Assembly (NCBI RefSeq): GCF_047495875.1 | Contig: NC_092463.1 | Span: 21,255,224 to 21,319,223 of the forward strand | Direction of reading: 5' to 3' | Origin: Pithys albifrons albifrons | Lineage: Eukaryota; Chordata; Aves; Passeriformes; Thamnophilidae | DNA: 64,000 bases | In this document: one piece after another, positions 35,889 to 50,752 of the stretch | How positions within the stretch are numbered: the stretch's first letter is position 1 | How the letters are laid out: every line of letters starts with the position of its first letter | Made by a program: the position numbers and the translations under genes | Notes under the pieces: model-generated | What the model was told of the DNA's origin: nothing | The model's input: only the letters and a program-made list of their open reading frames with translations | Databases searched by the model: none

Positions 35889-37946
35889 AGTTTTAAGAGA
35901 CAAAACAAAAAAACTCCCTGTAAAAGGAAAAAAATCAAAAGCAGGAAAGGCTGAGACTTGGATGTAAACTCCAATCAAAATGTGTATCTGCACATCAGAA
36001 ATAAACAAAAGTATTGGAACAAAGGAAAAATGTGGCAACAAAGACACTACTTCAGATGAGCAAGCCATGGACTGTAGCAGCTATAGCATTGTCTGGGAGC
36101 TGGTTTTGTGTGTTAGGAATACCTTAATTATCAATTCTACATACAGGTACCTACAGCTGGTATTTAGCATGTAAGGCTTTGTCCCCCTCCCCCTTGATTT
36201 AAGGTTTTAAAATACTTCTTCCACTGATTGAAGGAACTATTCCCTTTAATAGATTATTAATCTGAAAATGCTTATTGTGTGTACAAATCTTTGCTTTGAA
36301 CACTTCCTTTTGGTAGTGAGAATGATCAGAATGTTACTTAAACCATGTGCAAGCTTTGTACAGAAGGGTAAGACTTAAGGTGTTAAATTTTAAATAACTT
36401 GTGTAAGGAAAATATTTTTAATTCTGATATGCTCATTAATTATTATATCTATTTGTTGTTTTCAATGCAGTTCCCCATAAACAGGTTATTGTTCCTAGCA
36501 GTTAAAAAAAGGTAAAATGATCATTTATATTTCAAAATTACTTTATTTTCATGTGATAGATTTTTAGGACTGCATTTTTCAAATTCTAAGCACCTGTAGC
36601 TCCTTCCCCGTAAAAGATTGCTTAATTGTTAATTATATTCTTGCTGTTTGGTGGTGGTTCAGCATCACTGAACTGAAACAAATAACAGTTTCCATTGGTT
36701 TTTTGTGGTTTTTTGTTGTTGGTTTTTTTTAATGGTTTGGAGACCTTTTGAATCTTGTATGTTGGTAATGCCATAACAGATGCATTCCTTTATCTGCTTA
36801 CTATGTATCTTGTCCAGACATCCACAAATAATTCAACAGACCATAGGAATGACTAAATTTTTAATACAGAAAATCGCATAAAATTCTAACATCCTGGCTG
36901 CAACACTTAATCAAAGACCTGCTTTACTAAGAAGTTTAGCCAAAAGTTACCTGCAGCAATTAATCTCTAAAGTTTTCCAGATGGCAAGGAATTTCATGAC
37001 GAGAGCTGCACGGCTTTGAGAACACAAATTTTGTTAGAGTATCTTTAGACTGTCTTTGTTACAGAAAATGAAGCAGTCGGATGCACTAAACCTTGTTAGT
37101 CACTTTTTCACTTGCCTTTTTTATTGTTTGCTTGGGGTTTTTTTGTTTGTTTAATTTGTGAAAAGCAACAATGTTGTTCCCCCCTCCTTCCCTTCCTCTC
37201 CTCAAAAGGTGAACAACTTGTCTTTGTGCATAGGTCATTCTTGCAAACCCTGCTTTGGAAATGCAGTTACTTTTGAACAAGGAGAGGGAATGGGCATTAC
37301 ACTTCGGAAACTGTTGAGGAAGGAATGTTCATGTGACTCACCATTTCAAGAAAATTTTGTTTCATTGGGTGCTTGGAAAGATCACGAAAAAAAGGACATG
37401 GCAAAGATAATTTTAAATTGGGAAGATTCTGAGAAGTAGACATGGTTTCTGTTTTTGTTTTTGCTTGAGAAGGAAACTTCTGAATCATTTAGCGAAGTCA
37501 CGAGTGTATTTTAGCAGTATGTAACAACTGCTCTACCTTTAATTCTCTCTGATTTACTTGCCTCCAAGTGCATTTGTAGTCTCAACAGTACATAGGAAAA
37601 TTGCAACCAATTGTATGAGGGTTTTTTGCTGTGATTTTGTATACCTGTGCTCTCATTGATACCTACTAAAACTGCCTGTAAGCGATGCCTGGAGCCATAT
37701 GGTTGTTAGAAAGCCATCTACATTCTAAGCTTTATGAAAAGTTAATTGATGATTCTTGTAATTAATTATTCGTTAGTGGAATCATCATTTAGAGTGCATT
37801 TTTCAGCTTGGGGCTTCAAGGTATCTCAAACTGATCAGTGTTTGCTTTCTTCTGAACAAAACAGATATTTTATTTTTGTTACCACTGTTGACACTTCTAT
37901 ATACAACTGCAAGGAAATCAGTAATATACCAATTAATTCCTTCCCT

Positions 37947-37979
37947 CACCTTTTCCATGTCTGTTACCAGTAAGTCTTA
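37947..37979 (+). repeat. 33-bp exact repeat, 3' UTR copy
   Basis: This is the second copy of the 35,074-35,106 sequence, 2,873 bp downstream and within the predicted GTF2A1 3' UTR. Confidence 0.85.
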
Positions 37980-40303
37980 ATTAGTGGACTTCAGGAAAAT
38001 TCCCATAATGCTGCACAACCAAACCAATAAAAGTGAAAAATATCCCTTTAGCTATAGATTCCTTTTTCTACTACTGGAACCCAGATTACTTGTACAACAC
38101 TTTGTTTTCATACATCTTAGTGATATTTTTCACCCACATAATATGCTAGAAGCTGCATAACCTTTCTATTTATTTTTTAAGGGGTAGCTGAACTTTAAAG
38201 GTAATTAAGCTTAGTCTGTTCTGAAGGATGTTAGAAGCTTTCTGAACCTGCACAGTCTCTTGCAAGCTAATTGTATGGTATGCTTTTCAGATGAGCTTTG
38301 TCTTCAAACACAAGTATCTGTGAAGTGTTGGGAAAGCCAGTCAAACCATGCACATACCAATCTGTGCTCTTATTGCTACATCAAGTGTTCCTTTTCTAAA
38401 TCAAAAGCATGTTTTAATTTCATTTTATTGTAGCAGCTTGCTGTAAGAATGTAGTTTGCTTAATTTTATTATTGTACTTGAATTTTTAATCATGGTTTTA
38501 ACGATATAACTGAACAGACCATTTCATTAGGTTCAAAAGAGACCATTCCTTTCAGAGGGCAAGGTATTCTCTCGTTCATAGTTCTTAAATGATTTTTCCT
38601 CCCCCTAGAAATAGCTTTTGTTGTTGTTGTTTTTGTTTTTTTTTTCCCAATTTAAATAGTTCAGTATTATGGAAACAATTAATGGTTTCAAGAGGGCTTA
38701 TGTTAAAATTTGCACAGATAATGGAGCACCTTTTTATGATGGAAAAAAATGGGGAAAGATAACTTCGTAATTATAACCATGATGGCTGGTGGAAACTTGT
38801 AGAGCAACTGGGCAAAACTGAGTCTTGTGCCTTTTCAGTTTGCAGAATACCTGTTTTGCCAGTGTGAAATACTTCTTTTGATTCCTGAGAGAGTAAATTT
38901 CCTGCAGTGCTTCAATCAGAAAAGCAACTATTTTGCTCTGGTTCTGTTGGGTTTTAGTGTGTGCAATCATTTAAAAACATCTAAGTGGAAAACAAATTGA
39001 AATATGTTTTCTTTTAAGAAGATAATAGAGAATTTAATCACATAAGGAACTTTATATTGGACTATTTAAATAAAATATGTTTTTATTCCCCCTCAGTTGC
39101 TGATTAGCAATAAGATTTCTTTGAGGCTTCATACTCCTTGTTTCCTGCATTGTACACATGAGTTGCATTTGAACATCATTCAGTTTCCTTAAACACTATT
39201 TAAAGTGATAATTGTGGTCCGAATTTATTTCCAATAATATGATATGTGATTCTGAAGCACATTTTCTAGAAGAGGGCAAAAACCATGTTGTGTCATGTAA
39301 CAGATTTTTTTTTAAATAAATGTTTTCTTATCTTTCTGCTGCACAGTTAGGAGTGTTAAAGTAAACTTCATTGAGTCTGTGAAAGTAATTTCACCACTTG
39401 ACAGTTAGCAGTAATTATGTCACCACATAACACTACCAGAGTAAAGTTTCTTAATTTCAGTGAAGGAGTTGGAGACCTTGTTAACTAAAGTTCGTATTGA
39501 TTCAATGTTTTCAATTTGTAAAAGCTCCTTTAAAACCAATAAAGCCCCCCAAAATTTCCCCCAAAGCAGAAGCTTCCTAATAGAATGCAATAAAATGTCC
39601 AGGAAGTGAACAGTGGTTTGAGGGTAACACACACTGGATTGATACTGGGCTGCCTTACACAGCATGGTGGGGTTTGTGTGCCATCCCACCCCACCCACAC
39701 ACCCCTAACTGAGATTAGAGTTCTTCTCAGACTTTGAGATTAGTGACTATACAAGATAAAGAAACTTGCATATTGTTCTGTATTGGTGTCTGGCATTTAA
39801 AGTCTCGTTTTTCCCATTGCTGTGATTGGTTGGGAAATGTGTAAAAACCAGTACATTGGTTTCCATGTTGTCTACCTTTTTCAGGCAGTTCATGCAGTGT
39901 GTCTTTTACTTATTATTTGGTGGATTAGACGTTGTGGAACAAAAGGAGCTTTTTTAAACAGGAAGAACTACCTTGGGTTAGCTGTATGTACAGTCATCCA
40001 ATGAGACATGTTCCAGAGTGCATAGGGTACCAATAGATTATGGAGTGGGGGACTATCCTTTTTTGCTGTTCTGAGCTACTATTGTCAACTGCTGTTGTAC
40101 ATATACTGTTATGTGTAAGGGGGTAAATATATTTATTATGTTTGTAAAATTCATTCTGTACAATTGCAGATCAAGGTTGCTCCTCTGTGATATACAGGAT
40201 ATTATGTTTCAAAGGCCATGCTTGGAATACGATTAGAGAACTTAGTATTTTGATGTACTAAGACCTATTTTAAGTTTAATATTTTGCCTTTGCAAAAACT
40301 TTA

Positions 40304-40309
40304 ATTAAA
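40304..40309 (+). terminator. GTF2A1: Candidate distal poly(A) signal (ATTAAA)
   Basis: ATTAAA is followed by a T-rich region. It is the last good signal before the CR1 at 40.63 kb and the best candidate for the long-isoform 3' end. Confidence 0.45.
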
Positions 40310-40626
40310 GATGTTATTTAAAAATGTTTGCCACTTCATTTACTATCTTTCATATGCATTTGTTTCAAACATGAGGCTTGTGACCACTACATAGTAATGC
40401 TGAAGATTCTGAATTGATTTTGATCACAGTGCAGGTGATTTCACTGTCACCTACTTGCTGAGTTTGCCTTGCAGACTTTTCATTTAACATCATCACAATG
40501 TTATAAAAAAATGCGCAGTTTAATCTTGAGGCCAGTCTTGCATATTTGTTTCAGGATTTTCTCTATGTGGTAACTTTAGGCTTAGGTGTTGAGACAAGAT
40601 TGATTGGACAACTTGGTCTTAGGGAT

Positions 40627-41202
40627 GATGAGATCCTGGGGTGCATCGGGAAGGGTGTGGGTCACCAGGTTGAGGGATGTGATTCTTCCCCTCTGCTTGG
40701 CCCTAGTGAGGCCACATTTGGAGTATTGTGTTCAGTTCTGGTCTCCACAGTTAAAGACAAGGAGCTACTGGGTAGGATCCAGTAGAGGCCACAGAGGTGA
40801 TTTGGGGTCTGGAGCATCTCTTGTGAGAAGAGACTGCGGGAGCTGGGCCTGTTTAGTCCAGGCAAGAGAAGACTGAGAAGGGATCTCATTAATGCATACA
40901 AATATCTCAGGCTGGTGCCAGACTCTTCTAGGTGGTACCCAGTGACAGGGTGAGGACTAATGGACATAAAATAAAACACAAGAAGTTACATTTCAACCTG
41001 CAGAGGAACTTCTTCACATTGAGGTTCGCAGAGCATTGAAACGGGATGTCCAGGGTGGTCATGGAGTCTCCCTCTCTGGAGACATTCAAACCTGGATGTG
41101 TTTCCTGTGTAACCTGCTCTAGCTGGCCCTGCCTTCTCAGCAGGGTTGGACTAGATGATCTCCAGAGGTCCCTTCCAACACTAGCAATTCTGTGGTTCTG
41201 TG
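40627..41202 (+). mobile_element. CR1 LINE 3' end
   Basis: Translation shows the CR1 ORF2 C-terminal motif [18 protein letters not shown] (about 40,695-40,752). Downstream come pieces corresponding to the GLEHLL, LGLFSLEKRR and PSLETFK segments in broken frames. It ends with the typical tail GACTAGATGATCTCCAGAGG and CCTTCCAACA, then ATTCTGTGGTTCTGTG, the CR1 8-mer 3' terminus. It is 5'-truncated and inactive. Confidence 0.9.
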
Positions 41203-44200
41203 CTAGTCCTGAAAGTGGAAACAATATCAAGAATTAAAATACAGAGTTTGTAGATGATAGCTGACTGATCAAAAGTTTCATCTTTATCCACTAATCTAAT
41301 CTGACAATTGCTTTCCAGCATAAGCAGCTGACATCATTTTAGTTGCTGTCTAAAAGCTGTATCTTGAGACATGACTTGTGGTTTATTTTTAAACCTATGT
41401 TTTGAACTTGAAATTCTAATATAATTAGGAAGAAAATAAACTATAGGCTATGCTGCCTGTATGGGGGTTTGTATTTTGTAATGTGGTGATTTTTGCATAA
41501 TCTTTTAGTGGTGTCAGGGTATGGGAAATCGAGACTCATAAGGAGGGGGGTGTTTTGGTTTGTTTTTTTACCCTTGTACTCAAGGGTGGTTTTTTCCTTT
41601 TCATTTCCCTGCCTTGATACTCCTCTTTGGCCTCCAGCTCTCAACACTTGGGCAAGTCTGAATAAACACAGTACTGCTTTTTCCATAAAATTTGCCTTAC
41701 TTGAAAAGGATTTGGAGTTGATTCTGGATAAATAGCTGTCAGAAATGATGATGTTTTACCAAAAGAGATCATTGCTGTCTGAGCTTGCATGCCATGTAAG
41801 AGAAACAGGTCAGAAAAGTGTCCTGTTGTTTTGGCCAAAATGTTTTCAAAGGGACCTAAAAAGAGGAGGCAGAGCAGAATGATGACAGACTCAGTAGCAA
41901 ACTCAGATTAAAACACAAAACAGCTGGATTTTGTTCCTGTAAGGAAAGATGAGAATGTTACAATTCTCTATGAATGCTAATTGCAATCTCCCAGCTGTCT
42001 GAGCTGGGATTTGTTTTGCAAAATCAAGTGTATTTAAAAAATACATGAATTTTTTTTCTATCTGATTTTTTATGGCTTGATTATTGTAATTGCAGAGGTA
42101 TGAGAGAGGATAAGAATCTTATTAGCATAGCTTTCAGTATATCCCCATTTACTTTCAACTACACATCGTTTCTTACAACTTGTCTTAAACTGTACTGTAA
42201 GCTTTTGAGTTTGTGTTTTGTTTGTTCTAACCCAGACTTTTGTTTTTAAAATGCTCTGTTGAAGACTTGCCCCTTGTTTTCAGAGCAGATTCCAGCACCC
42301 TTTTTTCAAACTGGGGTGTTGGGTTTTTTTCCACTAATGGGATTATGCCAAACCTGAATTCTTCTAGATGTAATGACATCTCTCATACAGTCAGATGAAC
42401 TGCAGTTGAACCATATTTGACCTCCAGCGTGTATATATGACATACAGAAAATTGGGATTTGGACACTTTTTTTCTTAAAAGTGAAGTCTTTTTAAGTTAT
42501 TTTTGTGTGAAGTGCCCGTGCAATTATATCTTTTTACATAGTATAAATGTGTATGCCCTTGTCTGACCAGAAAGAGGGTTATTTGAAGTAAAGAATATGG
42601 AGAGAGAATAAATGAAAATAGTCCTTTACATTACAAATGGTACTACTGAGTTACCCACTCTCTCCTGCAGGTTAAAAACTGCTCTCTGAAGATGGGTATT
42701 GGTGAACTGCTATTTTAAAATGGTTTTTAATGATACCTATTTAAAATTGCATCTAGCTTTATTTTTATTTTACTTTAGTTTTGCAAATAAGTTACTGAAG
42801 TTGAAAACATGATGTTTAATTTGGGCAGGTACATTTCAGTAGCAAATCCAAAACAAAGACTATCATTGAATTGTAGAAATAATTAAAAAAAAATCTTGTA
42901 ACAGCAAAAAACGTTATGTGTGGACATGTGATTTTGTCACGGTGGAAATGCTTTGTCTATGCTAGAGGAACCAAATGAAGATCAGTGCTGTGGAAAAATT
43001 CCTCTAAATGTCTGAACAGAAGACAATGTTTGAAACCCAAGAGAGTTGGGGTGCTGCTTTATGAGTGCTGGAGCTGGCAGGATTTAGTACCAAGGTAAAG
43101 AAAAACCCTTTCCTGTTGGTGATGGAGAAGCCCATTTTGACTCGCCAAATTAAGGAAGGTAGTCTTCTCTGCCAAGACTCCTGGCTGCCTGATTTTTCCA
43201 ATTTCTCCTAGGAATCCTGCTTCAAGTTCCCGCAGATAAGGCTCCTCATGTGTCCTGCTGCTGTACCTTTCACCTCAGAGGAACAACTGGTTAATGGGAC
43301 ATGTGCTGTCTGGTTCCAACAGGTAATGTTTTCTGGGAAGTGTAGTGTGTGGGGAGTGCAGCATTTCTAAAAAGGATTTATTGTGGAATTCACCTTGTGG
43401 AAATACTACTTGGACGTTGGATTTTGGCACGGGTTGCCTTTTGTTTCAGAAAATTCAAATTGCTGTGGGATGGAAGCTCTTTCCAGCTGAGCTCGCCTTG
43501 TTTGAGCTTTTAGCAAAAAAAGGGCATTAGTGCTGAGAGTAATATTTTTGACATACTGTTCTTTTGTGGGTTGAATTTGTCTGAGTTTCATGAGTAGTTT
43601 CAGTCTTAAAACATTAAAGTGACATCTAGTGAAATTCCATGTATGTTTAGAGAGTTGACAAATGGCTTGGTAAAGTGTGATGATGATACTGGTGTTAAAA
43701 GTGAGTTAGCTAAAGGACAAGTATGTTCATCACATCACAGACATTTTTGCATGTATCACAGAAGCTGGTTTGTGGAGATGACAAAGTGGAGCAGTTGTTA
43801 ATTTTAGCAGATCAAATTGCTGTTAACCTTTATTCAGGGTATCTTCTAGCTTTCATTTTCTGTCCTGAATGATTTTCATATCCTTAAACAACTTCATGAA
43901 TTCTCCCTAAGGTTGCTGTGTTTCCATGTAGCCTAAATCACATTAGATAGTAGGTGAGAAATGTAAACTAATTCTTCAAACAGGGTGGGGTTTCTTCTGT
44001 AGTGTCGAAAGGATACGTAAAGAGAAACTGGAAGGAGAAAACAAAGAGTACAGAAGAAAAAATAAAATAATGCAGCCAACCTTTAAAAACACCAATGAAA
44101 GACTGCAAGCATACACTTGTCTTTTGACAAGAAAGTATGTATGAAATAAAAAGGTCTTTTTTATTTTCCCTGGACTTTCCATGTGAAAGTGCATGTGCCT

Positions 44201-47200
44201 GTGTCAGCCTCTGAAATCTGTAGCTGTCTGAAAAAGAACTGACCTGTTGTTTCCACAGCTCCCTCTAGGCAGCAGCAGTAATCCACATATAGTTTAGGGA
44301 AGTCTTACTACAGTCAAACCAAAACCAGCATTGCATGTGCAGCACAAATACAGCCCTGGTGCTGCATGGTATTTCTGTGCTATCATGCATGTGTCAGCAG
44401 CAAACCATGGAGAAAGAGCCATTCAGATAACGCCTCGGAATTTGCAGTGAGAAGTTTCTTGTCAAAACTCATGTTACTTCTTAGATTTGCTTTGTTGCAG
44501 CTTTGCCTTCACAAAAGACATGGAATACTGTAATTTTTCTTCACTTTTCAAAGAAAAGCCATGGGTTTGGCAGTCCAGCCAGTTATATCAGTCTCAGTGT
44601 TTGAAACAGGAAGTCTCTTCTTGGCAGCAAAGCAGGTCTTGTATACGTACTGTGACATTTTTATAAGTAACAATCCAACAATTTCAGTCACTTCATAATG
44701 ACTGTTTAGTGGGCTCTTAGATATGGGTTGTTAACGAAGTTGGTGTTCATAACATGTCATTCCTTAAAAGAGAGAAGAAAAGTCAAGAATCCAAAGGAGA
44801 CTCCTCATCACAGCTGCATTTTGAATAGCTGAAAACCAAAAATGAGTGTGCTCTTTCTCTTTGAACTCACTAACGAAGCTTTATGAGCTTCAGTGGAATT
44901 GCACAGGTGTGCAGCAGTAAGGATGTGACTTCAGATGGCCACACATACAAGTCCTGTCATTGCATATTATCTGGATGGCACAGAGAAGTCCTCTCCAAAA
45001 GGTAAGGTAAGATTCAAGTTGATTTTATTACTCCTTCAGAAGTTCAGGATGTTCCCAATGAGTTCCAAGTTGATGAGACTTTTCCAGTTACCCAATATTT
45101 TCAGGGTGGAAAAATAAGGACAGGCAGGCAGAAAACTCCACAGGATTGCTATCCTGTCTAAGCAGAGAACCTGGTGTTTTGAGGTATTGTGGAAATCCAT
45201 ACCAATGTATGTGCATGAGGGGAGAGGGAAAAGGGGAAGGCAGGTGTGGGATGGGATAGGAAGTTAGAACTGATGAGTTCTGCTGATAAAATACTGTGTA
45301 TTGACCACATGGAGCCTTCATTTGTATCATGATTTCCAGTCACACAAAACTCAGGCCAGATGGAAGGGACAAAACAGATGAATAGCATTTCAGCTTTTTG
45401 CAGATGTGTTATTGAACCATTGTGAATTCTAGGTTGACAATGCTCTCAGAATCTCTTGGTGTGCGTCAGTAAGACCTCTTAACCATCTTCTGTTCCGGGG
45501 CATGATGATGGCCCTTCAACATCTTGTATCTGAGCCCACAAAGCCTACATCTAAGTGCAGTATGTCATGTTTTCAGAATCTCTGCCAAGGAGGAAGAGAG
45601 GGCATAATGGAAAGGCACTCTGTCAGATTTTAACAGCTACCTAGAAACCGTTTGTTTACTGATTGCTTTTAGAGTGAAGATGCCTGGCATCTATTAGAAA
45701 AACAATACAGATTATGTATCAGCCAGCCCAAACAACCTGGAAGGGAGGGTTTGGTTCATTTTAATACATAAGCGTAGGGCTTCTCCTCAAATCAAGCTTC
45801 ACTTTTTAAAGGATTTTTCTGCTATAGGTTTTCCAAAGACTGCTGTGAGCATTAATACTTTAATTATTTTACAAGAAAGGAAACAAAAATGCATTTCATT
45901 CATGTTAATAAACCAAAATGCTATGGTAGTGATGTGAAGCTCATCTTAGATTGCTTGTGCTATTTTCAGAATCCAGATAACCTAGCAGGGTGTGCATTTC
46001 TTGTACTAAAGCTGACCTGCTGCAGATGGTGTCATCTAGAACTGATACCTACTCAATAAAAAACCCCACATCTGACTAGCAAAGGTCAGCTAAAGCCTTT
46101 AAATGGCTCAGAGAATGTTCTAAGTCTTCATAACTAAGGCTCCAGCTCAACTTTACAGCTTTTTTCTAGTATCTGAGAATGAAGAAATCTTCCATAGTGC
46201 ATTACCACCACATAATGCAAATAGGATCACAGAACTTTATACAGAGAAAATGGCATTCTCTGCCCCCCTGAAACAGGATTTTCTGTCCTCCAATCTGAAA
46301 TCTCAGAGCCACCTGATGCCCCAAAGAATGGTAATGTTTTCTCTTCCCATTTCTGTGCAGAGTTCTGAGAGAAGCCTCTGCCCTCATTTGAAAGTGCTTG
46401 GGCTATGAGGTCAAATCCATTGAGGCAGCACAGTGAACAGGGAATATGCTGCTTTTCATTCAACTGGATTGATTTATCTAAATGGGCTCTGAGGTCAGGC
46501 CTATGGAAGGAAGATGAAATGAACCTGTCTTTGCAGTCTGAATAGGGGAACTGGTTGAATATAAGAAAAGTGGCTGCTGTGGACCTAAAGTCCATCTGTG
46601 CCAGAATCCTGACTCTGGTAGCTGCTATTGGCGTGTGGTGAGCCAAGAGCAGAAGAATAAGCAAGCCCATTGTGATACGCTCTCTAAGTACTGTCTCCTA
46701 TCTGCCACATATTTGCAGTTCAGAAGTGTCCCCAGTCAGACAGGTTTTGTGGGTTTAGTATTTTTCCTCAGCTTACTCCTCCATGAGTTTTCAGTTTCTC
46801 CCTAAACCCATGTAAACTTTACTGTCCACAGCAACCTTTGACAGGAAGTTCAGTAACTCATTCATTGAACTTTGTCATTTCCCTTCTAGTCTGAGGGCTC
46901 CTACTTTATGTAGTGATTCCTTAGCTGTAATTCCAAGCCTTTCATTCTCCTTCCTACTCTACTCTAAAACTTCTCTATTGTTCTACTCTTTTCCCAGTAG
47001 TAGAATTTGATTTGCTTTTTTTAATCTCCAGGAAGCATAAACTGGTATTTTTGTGAACCTGTCTACTGTATTCCTAAGATCCTGTCCCTAAATTGGGGGT
47101 CTCAGCTCAGAGCACATCATTTAAGATTCCAATTTGTATTTTTTACTGAGTGTATCGGATTATATTTACCTACACTGGATTCCTCTTGCCAGTCATTCAA

Positions 47201-50200
47201 TCTTAAGAAGTCTTCCTACAGTTCTTCATAGCTATCTGTTTTCCTTATCCCTCTGAAAATCTCAATATTAGAGCAGACTCTGTTATCTTACTGTTTCCTT
47301 CTTTTTCCAAGTCCCTTATACTGAACTTCCTAGACCTCCTAGAACTATTTACTCTTTGTCACTTAGTTGGCCCATTGCATTTTAGTGTTGCCTGTAAGCT
47401 AAATTGCCCTGGCTAATGCCAGTTGGCATCTGCAACTGAGAAAAAGCTTTTCTTGTACCCCAAAGCTTCATGTAGCAGGAAGCACAATTACAGGTGTAAT
47501 TGGCAAGCTGCAGAGATAGTGAAGTCAGCTGTCTTGAGACAGAGAGGTTATGTCAGAATAACTGATATTTGATCACTGACAGTTTTCAGCAATGGGAGTT
47601 GCCCCTCACATGTTTGGTTGGCTGTGGTTTGTTTGGGTTTTTTTCAGGTAATGCAAGGATCCATATGGCTATTTCCCCACAGAATTACTGACTATACAAT
47701 TTGGCAGCATAAATTTCAACAAACGCAGGGCAAGGGACATTTGCTCTGAGGGAGGGATCTGTTTCCATGTTGCATATGGGCAGATTTGGTTAATTATTCT
47801 GAAAATTCCTACAGGCGGAGTCTCTCCACCACACAAAGTTCATTGTATGTATGTTTTCTCATGAGGTGTTCAATCCTTAGTCCCTGTGGCTGACCACACA
47901 CATTAAGTTTAAAAAGGCAAATGTCAAGATCAGATTCCAGATATAGTCTTGAAGAGGATCTCATGACAGTTAGGTGGTTCTTCTGATTATCTTGGATGTA
48001 ATTAATACTGGTTTTGGAAACCCAGAGCTCAGCAGTACTACTACTGTTCCTTTCTATCCCTGCTACAGTGTCTGAGATGGCCATTTAGGACATCCGTCTC
48101 ACAGCTGGTGATGGAGGAAAAAAACCCAAACTTATGTCAGACAGTGTGTCATATGGTCAATCTTCTTGGCTGTACATCAGCCAAAGAGAACAATGAAGTT
48201 GCATGCAGAGAAATAGTGTTAACTTCTTTTATAGAAAAAGTATTTTAAAACCTTCAGAAAAAACTTGCTGAGCCTCTTCCAATTTCAAACAAAACATTTT
48301 ATTCTAGTGCTCTGCTCTGCATTATTTCCAAAGTATTCTAGAGAAAATACATACTGAATGCCAGAAATAATACATCTTGCTGAGACATATTTTAAAATAG
48401 CCAGAAATGGAAGAGAGCATCTGTAGGATGCAAACACGTACAAGAAGAGGTCTGACAAATGAATTATTTAAAATCTATTGCCTGGACCTTTCCAGTAGCT
48501 TTTAAAAGCAAGAAGGAATAAGCCAGACAAACTGGAAATATTAAACTTCATTGATAAAGGCGATATCACGGAATTCTTCTAATAGCCCAGTGTATATATG
48601 CAATGATTTGAGCTAGAAAAGCTCAATAATGTGTAAATATATCTGCCCTCCATTAGTAACAGCTGACAGCTGTATTAATTTAAAAGCAACCTGCGTCAGT
48701 CCAACATACCACATTTTTCCAATGTCCTACTAGTTTCTGTGGAACAAAAATTCTGGTTCAAGTAAAAAGAGGTTTGAAATAAATGATCCGTGTTACTTTT
48801 TACATAAATGTTGATTTAGTCTTTCCTCTTTCTGAAAAAGAATATTCAAGCTTGGATTTTCTTTTCCACCTATACACCTAGTATCTGTGAAGTTTGTAGC
48901 ATAAATGTCCATTAGATGTTGATTGTCTAAGCTGCTGCTGAGATACTGAATAAAGGCACTCAGGAAACTTTTTCTCACTTTAATGCTTATTCCAGTATCA
49001 GAAGGGGGGCAGAACTTGGAGGTGAGGGTTGCATCTTGACATAACGTTGCTATGAGATTCTCCAACACAGCCAGAGCATCACAAATGCAGCTGTTTCAAG
49101 AGTAGGGACCTTTGCTAATCTGCACACTTGAGAAGTTGTTTTTATCTTTCTGATTTAACACTGGATGAGTCTAGATTACAGGAGAGGAGGTAGTAAATTA
49201 GTATTTGTGTGGTTTTCAGCAGTTTTGGTTTCAAAATTTGCTGAGAATGAACCAAAAATGGAAGCATGCCCCTCCCCCAAAATAAGCAGCTAAATTAATC
49301 TATAATCCAATGCTGTAGACTTTTTAATGGCATTAACAATGACAGATTAATTGTTTTGTATAAGACCATCTCATGGAATTGGTCAATCTAGGCCCTTGTT
49401 TCTGCTCACTGAAGCAGCCTTCATTTATAATCAGAAATACAGAATCAATTTGAATTAGAGTATGTACATGGCATTTTCAGTCACTCAGTTTCCAGCTGTA
49501 GTAGCAAGCAGTTTGAAGGGATTGACCATTATAGGTTTTTTGGATACTACTGCCCACATTATAAAAGAACTGACAGTTGTCTGTCCAATTTAATTACAGT
49601 TCTTAAAAGACTATAATTCCATTAGAATCAGTATAAATACCACAAAATTAATTTTAGAATACCTACCTGAAGGCAAATATTCATACACTGTTCTCCATTC
49701 TTATTGCAAGGCTTTCAAATAGAGGAGTGAAATGATCAATGGTAATCTTGGTAGCAGTCCTACAGAGCTAGTCTGTTCAGCTGGCTGAGAACAGGTCTGA
49801 TCCTGCTCAGACCACACAAGTGTTAACAAGCCAGCTGGGCAGAGCAGCTCCTGCCCCGAGTGCTGATGTCTGCAGGAGGTGCAGAGAGGCAGGCCCCAGC
49901 TCCTTTGTTTGTGCTGTATGAGTGACCTGAGCACAGCCAAGCTTTATCTTGGTTTGGCCCCATTCAGCAGCAGGGATGGCAGAAGGAGGCTTTGGTGCTT
50001 CACTGGAGAAAAAGACTGGGGCAAATGACTTGTTCCTTGTGTCTGAGCTTGGATTTCCTTAAGCACAGTGTGGAAAGTATCTGTCCAAGCAACAGACAGG
50101 CTGTGGACAACCAGAAGCAAACCATGTGATTTGGGTAGTTGTACTGCAGACACTACAGAAGTCAGAGAACAGATCTCACTAGAAGATAGAGACATGTTCT

Positions 50201-50750
50201 TAAAACATGTTGGAGGAGCTAGTTAGTTAGCCTTCGATTCAGCAACTGTATGGCATGAAGTAACCTAAAGGCATGATCCATTCCCTTGGTCTAAATGTAG
50301 GTTTCAGGCATCTCAACACAGTGAGTGCTAAAAGGAAAGTCATTCGAGCCCTGTAAGAGAGGTAAATAGGGATAGCAGTAGTGGGTGAGAAAACAGGAGT
50401 TACAGGATGTTCAGAGCAATAAACATGCTCAGACTAAACAGCACTGGAGTGTGGTAAAAACTGGATTGGTCATCAAAAGATAAAAATACAGGCATCATTA
50501 ACTTGACTGGGTAGCCTGATTTTCAAAACATATTCAAACTAAGCCATCTCCAAAACAGGTTTATCAGAAAGTGGGAGAGTCACAGTAAGGGAATTTTTGC
50601 AGCACACAAATGTCCTAATGTTTCTTACCTATTGTCTTACAAGCAGCTTCAAAATCAATGATATTTGCCTTTTATCACTATGAAGGCAATATGAAGAAGC
50701 TTCTTTTTCCACCTCACCCAACTAAATCAAGAATGGCAAACCAAAGGGTA
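41203..50750. other. Intergenic DNA between convergent GTF2A1 and TSHR
   Basis: AT-rich sequence. No exon, RNA gene or confidently named repeat was recognised. The open frames present are short and lack family motifs. Part of the right side may be TSHR 3' UTR if that UTR is long. Confidence 0.5.
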
Positions 50751-50752
50751 AA

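Larger units (their letters stand above)
35889..40328 (+). other. GTF2A1: GTF2A1 3' UTR (predicted extent)
   Basis: Non-coding AT-rich sequence follows the stop. Several AATAAA motifs occur (38,026-38,031; 39,069-39,074; 39,315-39,320; 39,538-39,543; 39,588-39,593). The distal boundary is inferred from the ATTAAA at 40,304-40,309 and the CR1 that begins soon after. Shorter isoforms using earlier signals are possible. Confidence 0.45.

Noticed and set aside
46227..46670. 147-codon minus-strand frame with a hydrophobic, signal-like start
   Set aside because: It has no family resemblance and lies in AT-rich intergenic DNA where open frames of this size occur by chance.
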